This document shows, piece by piece, positions 6,421-14,718 of a stretch of 52,067 bases of DNA (the first letter of the stretch is position 1; each line of letters opens with the position of its first letter). Below the pieces are notes generated by a model. That model was not told where the DNA came from. It did not search any database and was given only the letters and a program-made list of their open reading frames with translations. The stretch lies in assembly GCF_000787375.1 (NCBI RefSeq), contig NZ_JRJU01000027.1, forward strand, positions 1 through 52,067. Reading direction: 5' to 3'. Position numbers and translations under genes: made by a program. Source of the DNA: Halalkalibacter okhensis. Lineage in GTDB: Bacteria > Bacillota > Bacilli > Bacillales > Bacillaceae_D.

Positions 6421-6449
6421 ATCTTAATGTTTTATTTTATTGTTGTCAA
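6421..6449 (-). promoter_or_regulatory. Sigma-A promoter of the riboswitch operon
   Basis: On the minus strand a perfect TTGACA (6449-6444) is followed after 17 bases by TAAGAT (6426-6421). The predicted start is near 6414, about 17 bases ahead of the aptamer. Confidence 0.75.
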
Positions 6450-6513
6450 TTACTTTCTTAGTTATTTGTCTTTCAACAGCTCTAAATAACAATTCTTGAA
6501 AGAGATGCTTGCC

Positions 6514-7203
6514 TTACCGTAATACATTGGCATAATCAACAACTTCTAATCCTTCTGGAATTTTCAAAATCAATATTTCTGGTGCTATATGTGTATGATG
6601 CCCATTCAAAAATGATTGTTGGTCATAAAATTGACCGATGGTAAATTCTTGGATGAATTGAGCAAAATGCTTATCAACCACTTCCGCTCGCATGAGTTCT
6701 AATGTAGTTCCATGAAGTTCTAAATCAATTCTGCTTATTGCATCAGTGATGTCAATGTTCCCAGAAGTGGATACACCTGTGTAATAATATGCTTCAATCG
6801 TTTTATCATTTGTTGGCTTTTGTTCCGTAATGACAGAGACAGAAATAGGATTGCTGTATTTTGATTTCAAATGAAGTTTTGGTTCATCATAATCAAACAC
6901 CCATTCTTCTGCTCTCACAGCGCCATCAAATGAATGTAGCTCCCCCTTTAACGCAGCATCATGAAAATCGTTATAGAACTGTTCTTCCTCTAACTGAGAG
7001 ATGTTAGAACCGATGACCTCTTTTTCTTTTGGAATCAGTTGATACGTACAGAAAGAAATAATGAGTAGTAAGACATATCCAGCCAGAAACCATTTTGTCC
7101 TACCACCTTCAAAAAACCACCGATATTGCCTTATTCCTACTCCTTTTACAATTGCTATAATTATTAAAATGATAATCATCAGGAGAAATAAACTCAGCAT
7201 CAT
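6514..7203 (-). CDS. Membrane-anchored protein of the GntR-ABC operon, unknown
   Basis: The 229-residue product has two N-terminal hydrophobic helices (about residues 2-20 and 39-58, with YRWFFEGGRTKW between them) and a C-terminal soluble domain of about 165 residues rich in E, D and beta-type segments (LHLKSKYSNPISVSVI). No family was recognised. Its ATG overlaps the stop of the permease gene (ATGA), so it is translationally coupled and is probably an accessory or sensor partner of that transporter. This is inferred from position only. Confidence 0.7.
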   Translation of the reverse strand: MMLSLFLLMIIILIIIAIVKGVGIRQYRWFFEGGRTKWFLAGYVLLLIISFCTYQLIPKEKEVIGSNISQLEEEQFYNDFHDAALKGELHSFDGAVRAEEWVFDYDEPKLHLKSKYSNPISVSVITEQKPTNDKTIEAYYYTGVSTSGNIDITDAISRIDLELHGTTLELMRAEVVDKHFAQFIQEFTIGQFYDQQSFLNGHHTHIAPEILILKIPEGLEVVDYANVLR

Positions 7204-7952
7204 TGTCTAACCTCCAATCGATTTAACATTAGAATTGAACTTCCAAAACACAATCCACTCAAACCTATGACTTTAGCAGTAAAAATTATAAACGATGTCT
7301 CTTGAAATAAAAATTCATTAATCCACAAAAACACATTTCCGACACCCAGTGGCGCACCAATAAACAAAAATCCAAAAACAACAGCTGGTATCGAAATAAC
7401 AAAGATTTTGTGAAGCTGCGTGAGCGCCCCAATTAAATATCCTACTGCTCCAAAAAGGGTTACATACAAAATAGTTGCGATTGTTCCAATCATCAATTTA
7501 TCTGGAATGGTCTGAAGGATCCCTCCTGCTATGGTTAAATCCGTAAAAAAGAAATAAATAATGGTTTTCAATAAGAAACTCGATAACATCGCACAAATTC
7601 CAGCAAATGTACATGCAAATATTAGAAATAGAATAGTCGAAACACTGCTACTTAATCGATTCGTCACAAATGAAAAGTCATCAAAACGATAGGCCCGTGT
7701 TGTTAACAAGATGGCTGAAATAAACGACCATAAGAACGTAAAAACGATCACTAAATCCGCTGAATAATTACTCACTGTAATAGAGAAGCTATCCGATCCA
7801 CTACCAACAGAGCTTGCACCATTCAACGAAAAAACAATAGCAATGATCTGCAAAATCATTAAGGATACGAATATCCCTAAATACGCTTTAATTTTATAGC
7901 GAAATTGTCTTTTAATGACCTCAAAAAGACTAAGCTCGGTTAAATACATCAT
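7200..7952 (-). CDS. ABC-2 type transporter permease
   Basis: The start at 7952 (MMYLTELSLFEVIKRQ) is set by GGAGGAATTG; the second ATG at 7949 is equally possible. The longer open frame upstream lies inside the ATPase gene. The 250-residue product has about six hydrophobic helices, beginning with LGIFVSLMILQIIAIVF after a cytoplasmic KRQFRYKIKAY segment. It overlaps the ATPase gene by 23 bases and so is coupled to it. The combination with a YtrA-type GntR regulator suggests a cell-envelope-stress or peptide-antibiotic-related transporter, as for the ytr operon of B. subtilis. The substrate is unknown. Confidence 0.85.
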   Translation of the reverse strand: MMYLTELSLFEVIKRQFRYKIKAYLGIFVSLMILQIIAIVFSLNGASSVGSGSDSFSITVSNYSADLVIVFTFLWSFISAILLTTRAYRFDDFSFVTNRLSSSVSTILFLIFACTFAGICAMLSSFLLKTIIYFFFTDLTIAGGILQTIPDKLMIGTIATILYVTLFGAVGYLIGALTQLHKIFVISIPAVVFGFLFIGAPLGVGNVFLWINEFLFQETSFIIFTAKVIGLSGLCFGSSILMLNRLEVRQ

Positions 7953-8832
7953 CAATTCCTCCTTTCGATTTGTTTGTAAGATATACATATAAATCACTTG
8001 AAGAAATAGGAGACATTTCAACCCCATTTGCTTTCGCTTCAAACAATTCAACTTCTGTAAAATGATTCTTTACAACTGCAAACATTTGGTCAATCCCATT
8101 CTCCTCAATATGAAAAACTTCCTTTTCTGAGATTAATGGCTTCACATTCCTTGTATCTCCACTAAAGCCAATAGCCATTTCTTTAAAATCTGTCAATGGC
8201 AAATGCAAAAGGGTTTTTCCTTCTTTTATAATAAGTACATTCTCTAAAATGTCTTCTACTTCATGTAAATGGTGACTTGACAATAATATCGTTCTAGGAT
8301 AGGCGATATAATCTTTCAGCAACGCTCGATAGAAGTCTTTGCGTACAGCTTCATCCATTCCTGTTGTGGGTTCGTCAAAAATGGTAATTGGACAACGAGA
8401 AGCCAAGCCTATGATCATATTGAATGTGCTTCTCATCCCTTTTGAGAGATTATTGTGACGCTGTTTCGGATGAAAGGAAAAGTAATCAAATAATCGCTCA
8501 GCGAATTCTTTGTCCCAATTCTGATAAAAGTTTGAAGCTTCTGTTAGAATTTCTCTTAATGTTAATGAAGACGGTAAACTCATTTGATCATCCACAAAAA
8601 TTAAATTGGCCGAGACTTTTAAGTTATTAAAAGGGTGCTGAGAAAACACACGGATTTCTCCGGTCGTTTCTTTCAAGAACCCAGCAAGAATTTTTAACAT
8701 CGTTGATTTTCCAGCCCCATTACGGCCAATAACACCAGTCATCTTATTTTCTTCAATCTCAAAAGACATGCCATTTAATGCTGCTACATTGCGGTAAATT
8801 TTTGTAATATCCTTGAATTCAATTACAGTCAT
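7930..8832 (-). CDS. ABC transporter ATP-binding protein (YtrB-like)
   Basis: The 300-residue product has Walker A GRNGAGKST (about residues 36-44), a Q-loop-like VDDQMSLP, a signature degenerated to LSKGMRSTF, Walker B ITIFDEPTTGMD and the switch histidine in LSSHHLHE. The weak signature motif is common in the YtrB/YxlF-like group. The C-terminal 80 residues form an extra regulatory-type domain. The ATG at 8832 follows GGGGGAAGTACA and overlaps the regulator stop codon (ATGA). It energises the permease encoded next. Confidence 0.93.
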   Translation of the reverse strand: MTVIEFKDITKIYRNVAALNGMSFEIEENKMTGVIGRNGAGKSTMLKILAGFLKETTGEIRVFSQHPFNNLKVSANLIFVDDQMSLPSSLTLREILTEASNFYQNWDKEFAERLFDYFSFHPKQRHNNLSKGMRSTFNMIIGLASRCPITIFDEPTTGMDEAVRKDFYRALLKDYIAYPRTILLSSHHLHEVEDILENVLIIKEGKTLLHLPLTDFKEMAIGFSGDTRNVKPLISEKEVFHIEENGIDQMFAVVKNHFTEVELFEAKANGVEMSPISSSDLYVYLTNKSKGGIDDVFNRA

Positions 8833-9209
8833 TGTACTTCCCCCTTACGCTTCGTCTCTTTAATCATTTGCATTAATTCTTCTTCCTCAACACCTAGGTG
8901 ATTAGCTTCAATGACGAGATCGAAAATAAGCCGTTTTAACGTTTGATTTTTACGCTTGCTCATGATTTTCTCCCGTGCATCCTCAGCGACGAACATACCT
9001 AACCCTCTTTTTTTATAAAGAATGTTTTCGTCTACAAGCAAAGTTAATCCTTTCCCCGCAGTAGCCGGATTAATATTGAACTTGTCAGCAAGCTGATATT
9101 GCGAATAAACTTTTTGATCCGTTGCAAAGTGACCACGCAAAATCTCAGCTTCAAGCCATTCAGAAATTTGTACATAAATCGGTTTCGAACTATCGGAATT
9201 CAAAAGCAA
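8829..9209 (-). CDS. GntR-family regulator, YtrA subfamily
   Basis: The 126-residue product has an N-terminal winged helix (KPIYVQISEWLEAEILRG, then YQLADKFNINPATAGKGLTLL and the wing KRGLGMFVAEDA) and only a short helical C-terminus, which is the YtrA layout without an effector domain. Translation appears to begin at TTG 9209 after GAGGAGGAGAG. It is the first gene of a four-gene overlapping operon. A perfect dyad covers the predicted transcription start, so it is probably an autorepressor, with the inducer signal unknown. Confidence 0.9.
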   Translation of the reverse strand: MLLNSDSSKPIYVQISEWLEAEILRGHFATDQKVYSQYQLADKFNINPATAGKGLTLLVDENILYKKRGLGMFVAEDAREKIMSKRKNQTLKRLIFDLVIEANHLGVEEEELMQMIKETKRKGEVQ

Positions 9210-9235
9210 AAGAACTCTCCTCCTCTCAGGAGTAG

Positions 9236-9255
9236 TGCATTAGTGTTGTAATGCA
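9236..9255. promoter_or_regulatory. Candidate GntR operator
   Basis: TGCATTA (9236-9242) and TAATGCA (9249-9255) form a perfect inverted repeat with a 6-base spacer, directly downstream of the -10 element of the operon promoter. A second dyad (TATACA/TGTATA, 9257-9271) overlaps the -10. Confidence 0.6.
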
Positions 9256-9283
9256 GTATACAATATGTATAGTCCTTTTACAA
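9255..9283 (-). promoter_or_regulatory. Promoter of the GntR-ABC operon
   Basis: On the minus strand TTGTAA (9283-9278) and TATACT (9260-9255) are 17 bases apart, with the predicted start inside the operator dyad. Confidence 0.6.
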
Positions 9284-9340
9284 GGTTCAAACGTTGAATT
9301 AATAACTTAGAAAGAAAATTTGTAATAGCAAATACAAAAA

Positions 9341-9371
9341 AACGTCCCCGAGCATTAAATGCAGGGACGTT
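9341..9371 (-). terminator. Second terminator downstream of mqo
   Basis: AACGTCCC (9341-9348) pairs with GGGACGTT (9364-9371), with inner GCATT/AATGC pairing, and a T run follows on the minus strand (9342-9336). It shields the GntR operon from mqo transcription. Confidence 0.8.
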
Positions 9372-9444
9372 ATGGTTCTCGTTATCTTTACACTTTTAAA
9401 ATTTATTGCTCCTTACTTATTTTAAGTTAGAGAGCATCAAAAAA

Positions 9445-9467
9445 GGGGAATTCATAGGAATTTCCCC
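9445..9467 (-). terminator. First terminator downstream of mqo
   Basis: GGGGAA (9445-9450) pairs with TTCCCC (9462-9467). On the minus strand a run of six Ts follows at 9444-9439, about 30 bases after the mqo stop codon. Confidence 0.75.
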
Positions 9468-9499
9468 ATTCCATTATAACCTATAGGATTTTTCCATTA

Positions 9500-11014
9500 T
9501 TACACCATAGAATTAAGTAATAACGGATCTTCTTCGTTTAAACCAAGTGTGTCTGCTGTTGAAGTATGAATTTGGTGTAGAAGTTCTGGATTTTCCATAA
9601 GTGATACGCCATATGAAGGGATCATTTCTTTAATTTTTGGTTCCCACTCTTCAATATGCTCTGGGAAACACTTCGCGATAACTTCTAGCATAACGTGAAC
9701 AGCAGTAGATGCACCCGGAGAGGCACCTAGCAATGCTGCTATCGAACCATCAGAAGCAGTAATAACTTCCGTACCAAATTGCAAAGTCCCTTTACCTCCT
9801 GCTTCCGTATCTTTAATTACTTGAACACGTTGCCCCGCTACGACTAAATCCCAATCTTCACTTTTTGCATTTGGAATAAACTCACGCAATTCATCCATGC
9901 GCTTTTCTTTTGATAACATAACTTGCTGAATTAGGTATTTGGTCAATGACATGTTTTTTGCCCCAGCTGCTAACATCGTTACGAGATTATCCGGTTTTAC
10001 AGAAGTTAACAAATCAAAGACCGAACCATATTTTAAAAATTTTGGTGTAAATCCGGCGAATGGTCCAAATAACAACGATTTTTTATTATCAATAAATCGT
10101 GTATCAAGATGCGGAACAGACATTGGAGGAGCACCAACCTTAGCTTTTCCATACACTTTTGCGTGATGCTGTTCTACAATTTCCGGATTATTACACACCA
10201 TAAAAAGCCCGCTTACAGGGAATCCTCCAATATGTTTCCCTTCTGGAATTCCAGATTTCTGCAGCAAATGTATACTTCCACCTCCGCCTCCAACAAAAAC
10301 GAATTTTGCCGTATGACGTTCGACTGTACCGCTTTCCAAATTCCGTACTTTTAATTCCCATAATCCCTCGTTAGTCCGATTAATGCCAATAACGCTATGT
10401 TTGTACTTCATATTAATATCTTTGCTCTCTAAGTGATCAAACAACATTCGCGTTAATGAACCAAAATTAACATCTGTACCAGAGTCAATTTTGGTTGCAG
10501 CTATCGATTCATTCGATGTTCGATCCTGCATCATAAGTGGTATCCATTCCATTAGCTTTTCCGAATCATCGGAAAATTCCATGCCTTGAAAAAGAGGGTT
10601 TTCTGAAAGCGCTTTAAACCTCTTTTTTAAAAACTCAACATTTTCATCTCCTTGCACGATACTCATATGTGGCAATGGCATAATAAAGTCTTGTGGATTA
10701 TGTATCAACTTTCTTTTTACAAGGTAAGACCAAAACTGCATTGAAACTTGGAATTGTTCATTAATTGTTGTAGCTTTGCTAATATCTACAGATCCATCTG
10801 GTTTTTCCACTGTATAATTAAGCTCACACAGCGCAGCATGTCCCGTTCCTGCATTATTCCATTCATTAGAACTTTCTTCACCTGCATTTGCAAGTTTCTC
10901 AAATACTGTAATTTCCCATTCTGGTACTAATTCTTTTAAGAGTGTTCCTAAAGTCGCACTCATAATACCGGCGCCAATTAAAATGACGTCTGTTTTAGTT
11001 TCTTTAATGCTCAT
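9500..11014 (-). CDS. mqo: Malate:quinone oxidoreductase
   Basis: The 504-residue product is full length for Mqo. It starts [20 protein letters not shown] with the FAD-binding GxGxxS loop near residue 14, then [22 protein letters not shown], a family signature, and near the C-terminus [18 protein letters not shown]. Mqo is a peripheral membrane FAD enzyme that oxidises malate to oxaloacetate and passes electrons to the quinone pool. The start at ATG 11014 follows AAAAGG; an in-frame TTG at 11023 is less likely. It is monocistronic, with two tandem terminators. Confidence 0.97.
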   Translation of the reverse strand: MSIKETKTDVILIGAGIMSATLGTLLKELVPEWEITVFEKLANAGEESSNEWNNAGTGHAALCELNYTVEKPDGSVDISKATTINEQFQVSMQFWSYLVKRKLIHNPQDFIMPLPHMSIVQGDENVEFLKKRFKALSENPLFQGMEFSDDSEKLMEWIPLMMQDRTSNESIAATKIDSGTDVNFGSLTRMLFDHLESKDINMKYKHSVIGINRTNEGLWELKVRNLESGTVERHTAKFVFVGGGGGSIHLLQKSGIPEGKHIGGFPVSGLFMVCNNPEIVEQHHAKVYGKAKVGAPPMSVPHLDTRFIDNKKSLLFGPFAGFTPKFLKYGSVFDLLTSVKPDNLVTMLAAGAKNMSLTKYLIQQVMLSKEKRMDELREFIPNAKSEDWDLVVAGQRVQVIKDTEAGGKGTLQFGTEVITASDGSIAALLGASPGASTAVHVMLEVIAKCFPEHIEEWEPKIKEMIPSYGVSLMENPELLHQIHTSTADTLGLNEEDPLLLNSMV

Positions 11015-11502
11015 TTTAACCAACCTTTTCCCATAAAATTTTACAGAAAAGATGTAGGAGTCAAACTAAACTTAGGCGCGACCTAGTCACACACCTTTTC
11101 TGTGTCGATTATAACCATGATTTTAGGTGTATTACAAAAAAATTCTATATATAGATTAATACATCTACTATTATATAATAATTATAAGTTATTTAAAAGC
11201 TTGTAAAAGTGAGAATTCATAGTAAAGAGCGACGTTTATAATGAAATAATTCCTCAACATAGCTTTTTATAAGGGTTTGAAGTGACTAACGAATCAAACA
11301 ATTACAAAAAACTCTTTCATTTTTTTTCGAATTCATACAAAGGGTGAAATAATTAAGTGCATTTATCCTAGAAACGTCATCACTATTTTTACAAAAAAAG
11401 AGGAAGAACAGATAAAAATTTGTATGATAAATATCTCACCCTTTGTCGGTATGTGCTAAGTATACTAATCACTTTAGATTACAAAAGAAACGGTCGTCAT
11501 TG
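11015..11502. other. Gene-less AT-rich interval upstream of mqo
   Basis: No coding frame with a ribosome binding site is visible. The part near mqo holds its promoter. The distal part holds a perfect 11-bp inverted repeat, ACAAAGGGTGA (11337-11347) and TCACCCTTTGT (11436-11446), about 90 bases apart, without obvious target-site duplication. Confidence 0.6.
11108..11137 (-). promoter_or_regulatory. Candidate mqo promoter
   Basis: On the minus strand TTGTAA (11137-11132) and a perfect TATAAT (11113-11108) are 18 bases apart, giving a leader of roughly 90 nt. Confidence 0.55.
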
Positions 11503-13143
11503 CTACCCTTCATTTGGTTCAGTCCTCGTCGCACGCTTGTGAAATCTGGCACCTAATACATATTGAGCTAAACCGAAGCGATAACTTAATAGAATATAGA
11601 TCACACCCCCCATTAAAATCCCAGATAATAAAACGATGAATGCGTTTGACCACGAGACAATTGGGAAGTATTGTTGTATGTATGTGGTTATAATTCCAAC
11701 ATAAACACCCATAATGGCTGCAAATAGGAAAATAGCGATCGTTTGTTTCGCTAGCTGACTAAATCGATATTGAGCGTATTTACGAATCGACCAGAACATA
11801 ATAAAGATAGCTAATCCATAACCAAGATAAGTTGCCAATATCCCACCAAACGGTCCAATATAATAAAGAAGAACATAGTTGAGTGATAATTTTATTAACA
11901 ACCCAGAACCAAGTGCAAATACAGCATATTTCTGTTTATTAATTCCTTGTAGAATAGCACCTGACACCGCAAACAAAGAAAATAGCAGTGCAATTGGAGC
12001 ATAATACCGTAACACCGTTCCGCCCATTTCTAAATCATTCGGCCAATAAAATGTGCTGAATACAGGAAAGGATAACGTTGAAAGACCGACTACTGCAGGT
12101 ACGGTTATAAATAGAATGATCCTATACGTTTTTGTAATTTGCTCTTGTAGCGCGATTTGGTCATTTGTCACGTATGACTTTGTAATCGTTGGAACTAGTG
12201 TGATGGAGAAAGCTGTAGCTAACGCCATCGGGATCAGAATAATTTTATGTGCAGTTGAAGAAAAGATCGCAAAGAAAGTCACGGGCTCACCTTGTTCCAT
12301 TAATCCACTATGAGTTAAGGCGTTTGTCACCGTAAACAGATCAATTAATTGAAACAATGGAATGGCTAAACCAACAAATGATAATGGAATGGCATAGCTT
12401 ATTACTTCTTTATATATGTCTTTTAAAGAAAGAGAATAGCTAACTTTACTTGCATTCACCTCTTTTACAACAAAAGCTCGCCTCTTGAACCAATAATATA
12501 CTAGTACAACTAACCCAGCTAGCGCTCCAAAAAAAGCCCCTAAAGTAGCAACTCCCACTGCCAATCCTAATGACCCTTCTTTTATATTTAAAATGAAATA
12601 GACAGCCAAAAGAATAAAGATAATTCGAACGATTTGTTCGATAACTTGAGAAACAGCAGTTGGCCCCATCGACTGGTGTCCTTGAAAGTAACCACGAATA
12701 ATAGCCATAACTGGAACAATAAGTAATGCCGCACTGACCATACGAATGGTAAAAATAATGTCTTCCATTGAATTCCCTTTTAGTTCAGTCGGATCTGAGA
12801 TAATCCAACTTGCCACAAGAGGGGCAGAAAAATATAGCGCGAGAGCCGCAAGTAGGCCATTAATAAACATAAACAGAATACCTGATTTTAATAATCTGTA
12901 CCCAACTTGATAGTCTCCCATTGATTGATACTTAGAAACAAATTTAGATACGGCAAGAGGGACTCCTAATGTGGCCATACTTAATAAGACTGTATATGGA
13001 ATAAAACCAAATTGGTATAAAGCATTCCCGGTTTGTCCTACAAGGAGTGTAAAAGGAATAACATAGATAAGCCCTAGTAGCTTTGATAAAAATGTTGCTG
13101 CTGTTAAGACAAGTGTTCCTCGAACAAGTTTTGTGTCTGACAT
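11503..13143 (-). CDS. ytgP: Polysaccharide biosynthesis/lipid II flippase family protein (YtgP/MurJ-like)
   Basis: The 546-residue product is a polytopic MOP-superfamily exporter with about 14 hydrophobic helices. It opens VRGTLVLTAATFLSKLLGLIYVIPF, and shows GVPLAVSKFVSKY and IRGYFQGHQSMGPTAVSQVIEQ, which are diagnostic of the YtgP group. B. subtilis YtgP flips the peptidoglycan precursor lipid II and is the Bacillus counterpart of MurJ. The length is normal and the start ATG 13143 follows AGGGGA. An extended -10 promoter is visible upstream. The family call is firm; the substrate follows from the family. Confidence 0.93.
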   Translation of the reverse strand: MSDTKLVRGTLVLTAATFLSKLLGLIYVIPFTLLVGQTGNALYQFGFIPYTVLLSMATLGVPLAVSKFVSKYQSMGDYQVGYRLLKSGILFMFINGLLAALALYFSAPLVASWIISDPTELKGNSMEDIIFTIRMVSAALLIVPVMAIIRGYFQGHQSMGPTAVSQVIEQIVRIIFILLAVYFILNIKEGSLGLAVGVATLGAFFGALAGLVVLVYYWFKRRAFVVKEVNASKVSYSLSLKDIYKEVISYAIPLSFVGLAIPLFQLIDLFTVTNALTHSGLMEQGEPVTFFAIFSSTAHKIILIPMALATAFSITLVPTITKSYVTNDQIALQEQITKTYRIILFITVPAVVGLSTLSFPVFSTFYWPNDLEMGGTVLRYYAPIALLFSLFAVSGAILQGINKQKYAVFALGSGLLIKLSLNYVLLYYIGPFGGILATYLGYGLAIFIMFWSIRKYAQYRFSQLAKQTIAIFLFAAIMGVYVGIITTYIQQYFPIVSWSNAFIVLLSGILMGGVIYILLSYRFGLAQYVLGARFHKRATRTEPNEG

Positions 13144-13177
13144 ACGAATAATCCCCTATATATTTTTTGATTTCCAT

Positions 13178-13186
13178 ATTATAGCA
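13178..13186 (-). promoter_or_regulatory. Extended -10 promoter of ytgP
   Basis: The minus strand reads TGCTATAAT, a perfect -10 with TGN extension, about 35 bases ahead of the ytgP start codon. No good -35 is visible. Confidence 0.55.
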
Positions 13187-13284
13187 CAAACTTGTTCGGA
13201 AATTGAGATAAACTCCTTGATACAAATTAGTCATATTTAATACAAGTTAATATGTACGATTATTTCCGCTATAAACAGGTTGAA

Positions 13285-14718
13285 TTACAAATAATCACTA
13301 AATTCATATTGAGGTAATACGATTCTAAATGTTGTCCCTTTATTATTGCTTTTATAAACTTTTAGTTCTCCACGATGCTCAAAAATGATCTTTCTTGAAA
13401 AGGGAAGTCCAACACCCATTCCCGAAGTTTTGGATGAGATGAAAGGGTCAAAAATAGACTCCCAACGTTCAATTGGTATACCTCCACCTGTATCTGTAAC
13501 ATCTATTGTTATTTGGTCACCTATTATATTTGTGTTTATCACGATTTCTCTTCGATCCTTATCAGCTGAAATGGATTCGCAGCTATTTTTTATTAAATTT
13601 ACAAACACTTGCTTAAGATGGACTTCACTGCAATAAGCTTTTAGCGGTTTATACTTCTCTTCAAACGATATTTTTACATTGTTTTCTCTTAATAACTCAT
13701 TCGTAATATCAATCGCTTCATTGATCATTCCATTTAAATCTGATAGATGAAATGTAATGGTCTTATCACTTAAAAACTCCGAATAGCTACTTGTTAAATC
13801 TTCTAATTGTTGTGTGGCTGTGCGAATCATGCCAACCATGTCTCTATCTTGTTTGAGTAACGTTTTATTCTTATGGAGCAATTTAGAATAAGCTTTTACA
13901 ATTTGTAAATTGTTTCTAACTTCATGAATGAGACTTGTAGCAATATCCCCTGTATAATCTAACTTTTTTTGTCGCTCAACTAAACGGTTATATTTAACTG
14001 TCATTAAAGTATTCATTCTGACAAAAGAGAAGATAATGATCGATGTAAAGATGATCACTCCAAAACTGCTTATGACAGCACCGGTCCCCGGAGTGAAATT
14101 AAGAAACCCCGTAACAAAAAGTAAAATAGCACAGAGAGAAAATGTCTTTAAGAATGATTTTAAATATTGATTTTGAATCCCATTTGAGATGATAACTACA
14201 AATATTAATAAAAATAAAACAAGACTCGTATGTAATATGTATAAAAAATGCAACTTTCCATAAACCGGAAAGTATAGCTGTAGTTCTGAGTTGTAAACTG
14301 TAACTATTCTTAAATGATCAATACCCAATGTTGTCCAATTTAACAAGTATACAGCTACACTCCATATGACTAAAACACTAAATATTTTATGGTTAAATAA
14401 AGATTGAATCAATTTATAACTGGTTGCATTCTTGAAAGTAGGTGCATGTTTTTTTATAATGAGAAAGGTTAAATAAAATGTTACAGGCACTGCAAAAGTG
14501 GGTCCCATTCGAAATAGACGAAAGAGCAATAAAATCATTTCTTCTGGTAGGACCCCTTTTAGATAGAGGACAGCTATGTCTATTTGCCATAGGAATATGG
14601 ATAACATAAAGAGTAACAAAGCAATACTCAATTCAGATCCTTTATAGATTCTTAATACATTCAATGCCAAAACGATAGGAAGCAAACCTATCGTAATAAT
14701 AAATAATGATGTGATCAA
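13285..14718 (-). CDS. Membrane sensor histidine kinase, coupled to a ketoacyl-synthase-like protein
   Basis: The 477-residue product has about seven hydrophobic helices in residues 1-235, a HisKA helix with SLIHEVRNNLQIVKAYSKLL (phospho-acceptor H265), an N-box FVNLIKNSCESIS (about 374-386), DTGGGIP and GMGVGLPFS ATP-binding boxes. The H-box resembles the NtrB/KinB-type group. Translation starts at TTG 14718, overlapping the stop of the upstream ketoacyl-synthase-like gene (TTGA), so the two are coupled. No response regulator is adjacent. The membrane region matches no sensor domain I can name; ligand and partner regulator are unknown. Confidence 0.88.
   Translation of the reverse strand: MITSLFIITIGLLPIVLALNVLRIYKGSELSIALLLFMLSIFLWQIDIAVLYLKGVLPEEMILLLFRLFRMGPTFAVPVTFYLTFLIIKKHAPTFKNATSYKLIQSLFNHKIFSVLVIWSVAVYLLNWTTLGIDHLRIVTVYNSELQLYFPVYGKLHFLYILHTSLVLFLLIFVVIISNGIQNQYLKSFLKTFSLCAILLFVTGFLNFTPGTGAVISSFGVIIFTSIIIFSFVRMNTLMTVKYNRLVERQKKLDYTGDIATSLIHEVRNNLQIVKAYSKLLHKNKTLLKQDRDMVGMIRTATQQLEDLTSSYSEFLSDKTITFHLSDLNGMINEAIDITNELLRENNVKISFEEKYKPLKAYCSEVHLKQVFVNLIKNSCESISADKDRREIVINTNIIGDQITIDVTDTGGGIPIERWESIFDPFISSKTSGMGVGLPFSRKIIFEHRGELKVYKSNNKGTTFRIVLPQYEFSDYL

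Noticed and set aside
7953-8051. Longer start for the ABC permease
   Set aside because: It would sit inside the ATPase coding region. The GGAGG site points to the ATG at 7952.
12944-13234. 96-codon frame overlapping the ytgP start
   Set aside because: It overlaps ytgP in another frame and covers its promoter; no start signal.
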